Positions 61,001 to 64,000 of a DNA stretch of 64,000 nucleotides are shown piece after piece; positions within the stretch are counted from its first letter, which is position 1, and each line of letters begins with the position of its first letter. Under the pieces are notes generated by a model that saw only the letters and a program-made list of their open reading frames with translations, had not been told where the DNA came from and ran no database searches. Where the stretch lies: positions 5,022,001 through 5,086,000 of the forward strand of contig NC_080672.1 of assembly GCF_030247195.1 (NCBI RefSeq). Reading direction: 5' to 3'. This DNA comes from Topomyia yanbarensis. Lineage: Eukaryota > Arthropoda > Insecta > Diptera > Culicidae. The position numbers were made by a program, and so were the translations under genes.

Positions 61001-63835
61001 CATCGAGCAGTTTGCCACACACGAGAAATCGGGTGGTACTTTATCTCGCCGGACGCCCCCGAGTTTGGAGGAAGTAGGTTGTCGTGGCGAACCGGAAGCA
61101 TCGAACCTTCCCCGACACCTGGGTGCTGAATCGCTCACACAATGGGCATCGGTATGGGGAGAAATTCTGCCGACGAGAAACTCTCAGTCGGTTGATTGAT
61201 TCATCGCCGGGTATTAACTATCCGAGTAGATCGCGACATGGTTTATTGAGATGGGAGCTAAATATAGGCTGGGCATTACAATCTTTTCAAACTGTACTAT
61301 AAAAAACCCTAAGTTCATCCAAAATCCTTACGCTGTTTTGTACACCGTCCATCGTTGCTTTGATCAGTCGAATCAGCTTCCCGGGAAAGCTGTCTTCGTC
61401 TATGATTTTCCATAGCTCTACGCGGTCAATACTGTCGTATGCCGCCTTGAAGTCGATGAACAGGTGATGCGTTGGGACCTGGTATTCACGGCATTTCTGA
61501 AGGATTTGCCGTGCGGTGAAGATCTGGCCCGTTGTAGACCGGCCATCGATGAATAACTTCCCACGAACTCATTTACTTTAGGTGATAGACGACGGAAGAT
61601 GATCTGGGATAGCACTTTGTAGGCGGCATTCAAAATGATGATCGCTAGGAAGTTCTCACATTCCAAATGGTCGCCTTTCTTTTGAATGGGGTAGATTAAC
61701 CCTTCTTTCCACTCCTCCGGTAGCTTTTCGGTTTCCCAGATCCTGACTACTAACCGGTGCAGAAAAGTGGCCAACTTTTCCGGGCCCAATTTGATGAGTT
61801 CTGCAGCGATACCATCTTTGCCAGCTGCTTTGTTGTTCTTGAGCTGTTGGATGGCATCCTTAACTTTCCTCATCGTGGGAGTTGGTTCATTCCCGTTCTC
61901 AACTGCACTGACGTAGTCAAATCCTCCGTTGCCTTGGTCATCTGTACCTACATTCTCCTCGCCGTTCAGGTGCTCGTCGAAGTGTTGCTTCCACCTTTCG
62001 ATCACCTCACGGTTGTCCGTCAGCAAGCTCCCGTCCTTATCCCTACATATTTCGGCTTGCGGGATGCGTTGAGCTTCTGGCAGAACTTCCGTGTATCTTG
62101 AGAACGGCACAGCAGTTCCATTTCCTTGCACTCCGCTTCTTCCAGGCGACGTTTTTTTTTCTCCCGGAAGAGGCGTGTCTGCTGCCTCCGCTTCTGTTTG
62201 TATCGTTCCACATTCTGTCGGGTTCCATGCTGTAGCATGACCGCTCGCGCTGCATTCTTCTCCTCCGAAACCGCTCTGCACTCCTCGTCGAACCAATCGT
62301 TCCGTCGTCTCCGTTCCTCGTATCCGACAATATCCTCAGCTATGTTGTTGATGGCTACTTTTACTGTTCTGCAGCAGTCCTTTAGAGGAGCCACGTCGAC
62401 CTCTCCCTCGTCCGGCTACGCTGCCTCGAGGTTGCTTCAGTCGCTCCAGATCGTACCGAGGCGGCCGTCGGTACCGTACATTATTTATGACGGATCGTTT
62501 CGGGCGCAATTTAACCATCACCAGGTCAGAGTCGATGTTAGCGCCACGATAGGTCCTGACGTCGATAATGTCGGAGAAGTGCCGTCCATCGATCAGGACG
62601 TAGTCGATTTGCGATTCCGTCTGTAGAGGTGATCTCCAGGTGTAACGATAAGGGAGGCTGTGCTGGAAGAAGGTGCTACGAATGGCCATGTCCTTGGAGG
62701 CGGCGAAATCAATGAGTCGAAGGCCGTTCTCATTCGTCAGCTGGTGAGCGCTGAACTTTCCAATCGTCGGTCTGAATTCCTCTTCCTGGCCTACCTGAGC
62801 GGTTAAGTCCCCAATGATGATTTTGACGTTGTGGCTTGGGCAGCGGTCGTAGTGAGGGCTGTGCACGTTTATTATGCTGATGTTGAAGAAACGGCCCCTG
62901 ATAATTAACCTACACATTCTTTCGTCGATCGGCCACCAACCGATCACGCACCTTTGCATATCGCCCATCACAATAAAAGCTGTCCCTAGCTCATGTGTTG
63001 CCCTAGCTCTGGTAGAATAGTGAATAAACTTCTATTGTTTTAATAAAAAAATTAACTTTTTTTGGGCACCCCCACCTCCGCATTAAAAAGTAGTATTCTG
63101 ACATAATTTTTTTTAAATATTTATAGCGGCTTATTTAAAAAAAAATATTTGTAATGGCTTAATTTGAATCCCTTCGTTTCACTTCGCAGGACGACAACGA
63201 CAATGAAGATGACGATGATGACGCCGGACAGGTCGTACCAGCTGATGATGAAGCTGATGACGACAATGATAATATAGACAATCATGGTGATGACGAAGAC
63301 GATAATGATGCTAATAATGATGATGATGATGACGATGACGTTTTCGAAAACGTCGTCGATAATGACGGTGGGGAGGAGGAATATCTCGCTAAGGTGAGAA
63401 AAGAGCAGGAGCTCAAAAACCAAATCAGCAAGGAGCAAGAAAAGGAGGATCCCAGAGAAGAATCATCTCGTAAGTATCCTGTAACAGAGAACAGTACGAA
63501 AATGCGAACAAACGACACTGCTTCGTATCGCCACTTTAGTTGCTACAGAATCACATATTCACTCTTCACCGTTTCACACATTTTTTTGAAGAAAGTGCAA
63601 CTTATTGCTTATCCGTGTGAACTAGAATTGTTTACAATACCATTGAAGTCAGTCGAAATTTCAAACAAATTCCACAAACAAAACCTATTATCGGTTATTA
63701 TTTTGTTGACGGCACATTCCGCCTTTGCAGTTGCGGTTCAACTTTTTGTCGGTGCGGCGCTGGTCGTCGTCGCCGTCCATCTCCTGTTGAAGCCTCCGCG
63801 TGGTCCCTCTCGGTCGGAACCGGCAGCGTCATATA
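37008..63835 (+). CDS. Asph: Probable Asph (aspartyl/asparaginyl beta-hydroxylase), N-terminal and acidic luminal part, runs off window
   Basis: Exons 37008-37059, 47384-47941, 48127-48237, 48510-48608, 48859-49010, 49084-49164, 49220-49366, 63190-63469 and 63731-63835 join with matching phases (1585 bases, 528 codons plus one base). The protein starts [17 protein letters not shown], a basic cytosolic head. It has one transmembrane helix at about residues 62-82 ([20 protein letters not shown]), then hundreds of residues dominated by Asp and Glu. A type II membrane protein with an acidic luminal stretch is the N-terminal architecture of ASPH, which hydroxylates Asp/Asn in EGF-like domains in the ER; the TPR and catalytic domains would be encoded to the right. 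Splice isoforms lacking catalysis (junctin, junctate) are known in mammals. An alternative is another Asp-rich ER membrane protein. Introns 1 and 7 are 10.3 and 13.8 kb. Confidence 0.65.
38985..39040. repeat. Perfect 17-bp hairpin
   Basis: TTCTCCTTAATGGAGAA at 38985-39001 is exactly complementary to TTCTCCATTAAGGAGAA at 39024-39040, with a 22-base loop. Each arm is itself a near-palindrome. Confidence 0.85.
39460..39900 (-). pseudogene. MULE transposase fragment with 108-bp tandem repeat
   Basis: The minus frame 39678-39481 reads [20 protein letters not shown] and [20 protein letters not shown]. This is the first catalytic-Asp region of a MULE transposase and is similar to the copy at 54474. 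Beside it, 39690-39890 holds nearly two units of a 108-bp repeat (GAGCTATTTG at 39701, GGGCTATTTG at 39809). That repeat contains CCAAACGAATGGATCGCCAG, related to the end of the other MULE near 53550. Confidence 0.6.
40579..41156. mobile_element. hAT-like non-autonomous element, 578 bp, exact 8-bp target duplication
   Basis: Termini CAGTGCTGAGCTCCCTCACG and, inverted, CGTGAGATTGCACAGCACTG. TATGTATG flanks both sides (40571-40578 and 41157-41164). Removing the element and one flank restores continuity with copy 1 of the composite element. No transposase frame. Confidence 0.9.
41640..43145 (+). repeat. ~452-bp CpG-rich tandem repeat, two full units and two partial
   Basis: Unit starts at 41924 (ACAACATGTTCCATGGTGAC), 42376 (ACACCACGTTACATGGTGAC) and 42829 (ACAACACGTTCCATGGCGAC) give periods of 452 and 453. 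A partial unit precedes 41924, and the last unit runs into the terminal module. Each unit has several CGCGA words, ACGGTCCGCG and GTTAACATAC-like phrases. Confidence 0.85.
43587..43850 (-). pseudogene. Histone H3 pseudogene (3' half)
   Basis: The minus strand reads [20 protein letters not shown], then broken frame, then FEDTK, a stop, and [20 protein letters not shown] followed by IRGERA. These are the alphaN-to-C-terminus blocks of histone H3 in the right order and spacing. There are internal stops and at least two frameshifts, and the N-terminal tail is missing. It sits next to BEL sequence in intron 1. Confidence 0.85.
43865..44830 (+). pseudogene. BEL/Pao retrotransposon relic (RT and integrase pieces)
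   Basis: Near 43885-44060 the plus strand reads [20 protein letters not shown] (BEL RT entry block) followed by a degraded EMFHQIRIREPD-like stretch. Near 44525-44700 it reads [19 protein letters not shown] and [16 protein letters not shown], the H2C2 zinc module before a BEL integrase. Then comes [15 protein letters not shown] sequence near 44755. Most of pol between these pieces is gone. Confidence 0.75.
44870..46110 (+). pseudogene. Degenerate non-LTR RT relic
   Basis: Near 44890-45110 three broken frames give a KPFDRV-like motif [29 protein letters not shown] and [11 protein letters not shown] (motif C, FADD). The block that should hold GVPQGSHLGP is shortened. Near 46070 [12 protein letters not shown] resembles the C-terminal VQKRFTRLALRF block of Jockey/CR1 proteins. 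The stretch 45640-46020 between them has an open frame with no recognised motif. Confidence 0.6.
46228..46336. repeat. Cluster of GTCCA/TGGAC palindromic words
   Basis: Seven GTCCA or TGGAC words occur within about 110 bases, including TTTGGACAACGTCCAAA and GTCCATCGTTGGAC, so several alternative hairpins can form. It is probably the core of a MITE; ends were not fixed. Confidence 0.5.
47384..47941 (+). CDS. Asph: Asph-like exon 2 (membrane anchor)
   Basis: Acceptor CTTCTTTAG|ATGACG; ends GATGATG|GTATGTTG. It codes the transmembrane segment after NWC and a luminal region with [20 protein letters not shown] followed by long Glu/Asp runs. The apparent start Met at 47320 lies in the intron and is not needed. 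Confidence 0.75.
47942..48097 (+). promoter_or_regulatory. Possible alternative 3' end of the Asph-like gene (read-through of exon 2 donor)
   Basis: If the donor at 47941/47942 is ignored, the frame continues 33 codons to TAA at 48040-48042. AATAAA occurs at 48043-48048 and again at 48092-48097. This would give a short membrane-anchored acidic protein without catalytic domain. AATAAA is common in such A+T-rich introns, so the evidence is weak. Confidence 0.3.
48127..48237 (+). CDS. Asph: Asph-like exon 3 (acidic cassette)
   Basis: Acceptor TTTGTACAG|ATAACG; donor GAGG|GTAAATCG. It has 111 bases, phase 1 at both ends, and codes an Asp-rich stretch ([19 protein letters not shown]). It can be skipped in frame. 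It is too short and too biased for ORF calling, but its splice sites and phase are exact. Confidence 0.65.
48510..48608 (+). CDS. Asph: Asph-like exon 4 (acidic cassette)
   Basis: Acceptor AGCTATTACAG|AACC; donor GATG|GTTAGTAA. It has 99 bases, symmetric phase 1, and codes [18 protein letters not shown] and more acidic sequence. Confidence 0.65.
48859..49010 (+). CDS. Asph: Asph-like exon 5
   Basis: Acceptor TTATTCCAG|TGCCGG, phase 1 in; donor GAAGAG|GTGGGCAC, phase 0 out. It codes [20 protein letters not shown] and ends NTPFDEE. The GTGGGC donor is weaker than the others. Confidence 0.65.
49084..49164 (+). CDS. Asph: Asph-like exon 6
   Basis: Acceptor TGATTAG|GCTAAC; donor ACG|GTAGGTAA. 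It has 81 bases, phase 0 both ends, and codes [20 protein letters not shown] and SQNIET, much less acidic than its neighbours. Confidence 0.55.
49220..49366 (+). CDS. Asph: Asph-like exon 7
   Basis: Acceptor GAAAAATAG|CAACCT; donor AAACAG|GTATGTTT. It has 147 bases, phase 0 both ends. It codes a probable helix, [20 protein letters not shown], followed by KEQRGKQ. The next exon is 13.8 kb away. Confidence 0.6.
51010..52490 (+). pseudogene. Degenerate R1-clade RT, first part
   Basis: Readable islands: a [18 protein letters not shown] block near 51300; [20 protein letters not shown] followed by GIPNLVLKT at 51760-51840 (equivalent to the NKALGPDGVPNSALK block of the R1 copy at 6.3 kb); [11 protein letters not shown] near 52035; [11 protein letters not shown] (motif A) near 52070; and [12 protein letters not shown] near 52140. 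Frames are badly broken. Its C-terminus is probably the R1 piece at 55470, separated by inserted DNA. Confidence 0.7.
52495..53150. repeat. GGCCGA minisatellite element with 15-base period
   Basis: GGCCGA-type words start at 52505, 52520, 52535, 52550, 52566, 52583 and 52598 (variants GACCGA, TGCCGA, GGTCAT), a 15-16 base period. After a Harbinger-like insertion, TTTCGGCATTTTGTGA at about 53070 is the inverse of the left block. Two more direct GGCCGA words follow at 53126 and 53141, again 15 apart. A further AGGCCGAAAACC lies at 53365. Confidence 0.75.
52624..52879. mobile_element. PIF/Harbinger-like MITE, 256 bp, TTA target duplication
   Basis: The left end GGGACCATTCATAAATTACG and right end CGTAATTTATGAATGGTCCC are perfectly inverted for at least 26 bases. 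TTA flanks both sides (52621-52623 and 52880-52882). The interior has C-rich runs and a second GTTACGTAACG palindrome. TWA duplications are the Harbinger hallmark. Confidence 0.9.
53545..55300 (+). pseudogene. MULE-type transposon relic with FLYWCH domain
   Basis: The left end near 53550 has GGCAAACGAGTGGATCACTG. Near 54000-54150 the plus strand encodes [25 protein letters not shown], then [11 protein letters not shown], the FLYWCH zinc-finger signature (C2H2). From 54474, [40 protein letters not shown] and [20 protein letters not shown] give the MULE DDE region (D in DAAF and D in SDFE). Then CYFHFTQ and, in broken frame to about 55290, [19 protein letters not shown] and [12 protein letters not shown]. 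Stops and frameshifts inactivate it. FLYWCH-MULE fusions are known in insect MULEs. Confidence 0.8.
55470..56226 (+). mobile_element. R1-clade C-terminus and 3' UTR, ending at an ACA tract
   Basis: The frame 55477-55668 reads [20 protein letters not shown] and [10 protein letters not shown], matching the R1 C-terminal CPRFDVERGAMLGVCGLDTT block at 7.9 kb. About 480 bases of non-coding tail follow, with repeated CGGGAGCTAAATGGCTCACA-type phrases and CTCTCAGTCGGA. It stops at AACACACTAACACAGACATT, the same CA-rich target motif as the R1 copy at 8.36 kb. Probably the other half of the R1 at 51-52.5 kb. Confidence 0.7.
56250..61077 (+). mobile_element. Degenerate BEL/Pao LTR retrotransposon, truncated at both ends
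   Basis: Gag: [20 protein letters not shown] and [20 protein letters not shown]. Protease-like: [16 protein letters not shown] near 57170 (DSG in broken frame) and a [20 protein letters not shown] stretch. Pol after the mariner: [50 protein letters not shown]. The catalytic RT core is deleted. RNase H relic [12 protein letters not shown] near 59765. Integrase: [16 protein letters not shown] near 60755, [20 protein letters not shown] near 60805 and [18 protein letters not shown] near 61025. No LTR is recognised. A mariner interrupts it at 57591-58749. Many stops. Confidence 0.75.
57591..58749 (+). mobile_element. Mariner/Tc1 element of DD37E type, 1159 bp, inactive
   Basis: Termini ACGGGTGTTCCATAAAAATG and, inverted, ACGGGTGCTCAATACAAAAT; TA on both sides (57589-57590, 58750-58751). 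The transposase frame 57822-58541 has an HTH-like region and [10 protein letters not shown] (first catalytic Asp), then [18 protein letters not shown] (second Asp). The frame then shifts near 58510. In the next frame [11 protein letters not shown] shows Lys where the third acidic residue (Glu of PIEDF) belongs. Now 33 residues separate the second Asp and that Lys; comparison with mosquito ITmD37E transposases as I recall them suggests four lost codons. Both changes make it inactive. Confidence 0.85.
61078..61300 (+). repeat. R1-type 3' UTR fragment fused to BEL integrase
   Basis: The segment from GTCGTGGCGAACCGGAAGCA to about 61300 is a close relative of 55916-56215 (shared GGGGAGAAATTCTGCCG, GAAACTCTCAGTCGG and CTATCCGAGTAGATCGCGAC). 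It begins immediately after the BEL integrase reading ...EFGGS. Confidence 0.7.
61320..62990 (-). pseudogene. RTE-like non-LTR retrotransposon, truncated at both ends
   Basis: Minus strand. The EN frame 62971-62336 has [47 protein letters not shown] and [14 protein letters not shown]. The catalytic GDFNA has become GDLTA and the SDH box SDL, so the endonuclease is dead. The linker frame 62394-62020 has [20 protein letters not shown]. The RT frame to 61418 has [40 protein letters not shown] and [17 protein letters not shown] further broken stretch decodes as [20 protein letters not shown] (motif A). The PQG and YADD motifs are beyond the 3' truncation at about 61320. Two frameshifts are seen. 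JAM1-like assignment is tentative. Confidence 0.75.
63190..63469 (+). CDS. Asph: Asph-like exon 8 (acidic)
   Basis: Acceptor TTCACTTCGCAG|GACGAC; donor TCTC|GTAAGTAT, phase 0 in and 1 out. It codes [14 protein letters not shown], a long Asp/Asn run, then [20 protein letters not shown], a probable coiled coil. An internal AAG|GTGAGA at 63393/63394 is an alternative donor in phase 0. Confidence 0.7.
63731..63835 (+). CDS. Asph: Asph-like cassette exon 9 with a second hydrophobic helix
   Basis: Acceptor CGCCTTTGCAG|TTGCGG; donor TCATATA|GTGAGTGT. It has 105 bases, symmetric phase 1. It codes [20 protein letters not shown], then [14 protein letters not shown]. It has much higher G+C than the intron around it. 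Inclusion would add a second membrane span after the acidic region. It could be an alternative exon. Confidence 0.5.
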
Positions 63836-64000
63836 GTGAGTGTTAGGCGTGCAGCTCGTTCAATTATGATTACTCTAATTCTATGTGTTTAGTTTAATTT
63901 TGCTGAAGAGATATTTCTATTTATTTCTTGAATGTCGCATGGCCTAACACAATGTCTTTGGTTTCTTTAATTTTGAACCGTTCAATCGATTTTTTAAACC

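Larger units (their letters stand above)
49367..63189 (+). other. Asph-like intron 7, filled with nested mobile elements
   Basis: Bounded by GTATGTTT and TTCACTTCGCAG. The first 1.6 kb (49367-51009) has no recognisable element apart from GGGCTAAA/GGGCGAGC-type words near 50240-50440. From 51 kb on it is continuous transposon sequence, listed separately. Confidence 0.6.

Noticed and set aside
55916..61300. Pair of direct repeats taken as LTRs of the BEL element
   Set aside because: The left copy is contiguous with an R1 C-terminal coding end and stops at the R1 target motif, and a third copy (23.8-24.4 kb) ends in an R1-like 3' UTR. R1 tail is the better reading, although an LTR origin is not fully excluded.
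61418..62296. Single long minus frame as a host gene
   Set aside because: Contains RT fingers motifs and is continuous, after frameshifts, with an endonuclease domain; it is an RTE-like retrotransposon relic.
1..64000. CRISPR arrays, bacterial operons, rRNA or tRNA genes
   Set aside because: None seen. Tandem repeats present are satellite-like or coding, and no cloverleaf with A and B boxes was recognised by eye.

Overview
The window looks like mosquito nuclear DNA, most probably Aedes. It is A+T-rich, gene-poor and has very long introns. It is packed with degenerate non-LTR retrotransposons (R1, I, Loa-like, Jockey/CR1-like and RTE-like), BEL/Pao remnants, a DD37E-type mariner, MULE fragments and many short inverted-repeat elements (MITEs). 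The mosquito assignment rests on the combination of element families and recognised repeat motifs; no search was run and the species is not resolved.

Only two host genes are supported. (1) Topors, minus strand, 29617 to 26551, has three exons with consistent splice phases and encodes a 969-residue RING (C3HC4) protein with a long Ser-rich tail. (2) A probable Asph (aspartyl/asparaginyl beta-hydroxylase) gene, plus strand, starts at 37008 and runs off the right edge. Nine phase-compatible exons encode a basic cytosolic N-terminus, one transmembrane helix and a very acidic luminal region; the catalytic domain would lie beyond the window. Its first intron (10.3 kb) and seventh intron (13.8 kb) are nests of mobile DNA.

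Layout. 1-8.5 kb: fragments of four non-LTR elements, including a nearly full R1 ORF2 C-terminal two thirds inserted at a CA tract of a MITE. 8.5-15.2 kb: mostly unassigned, with one MITE at 10.3-10.6 kb. 15.2-23.1 kb: hairpins, a MITE, a long degenerate minus-strand non-LTR element whose ORF1 carries a PHD-like finger and an unusual Cys-rich octapeptide repeat, and another RT remnant. 23.2-25.4 kb: copy 1 of an unrecognised composite element (long inverted repeats plus ~455-bp CpG-rich tandem units). 26.1-29.6 kb: RNase H scrap and Topors. 30-37 kb: MITEs and an I-clade element. 37-63.8 kb: the Asph-like gene. Intron 1 holds copy 2 of the composite element, a hAT-like MITE with an exact 8-bp target duplication, a histone H3 pseudogene, and BEL and RT scraps. 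Intron 7 holds a split R1, a 15-bp-period GGCCGA element with a Harbinger-like MITE inside, a FLYWCH/MULE transposase relic, a BEL/Pao relic interrupted by a mariner, and an RTE-like element.

The strongest candidates for something undescribed are the two-copy composite inverted-repeat/tandem-repeat element, the Cys-rich repeat in the retrotransposon ORF1, and an in-frame cassette exon that would add a second membrane helix to the Asph-like protein. All element names come from motif recognition by eye. Boundaries without a stated target duplication are approximate.
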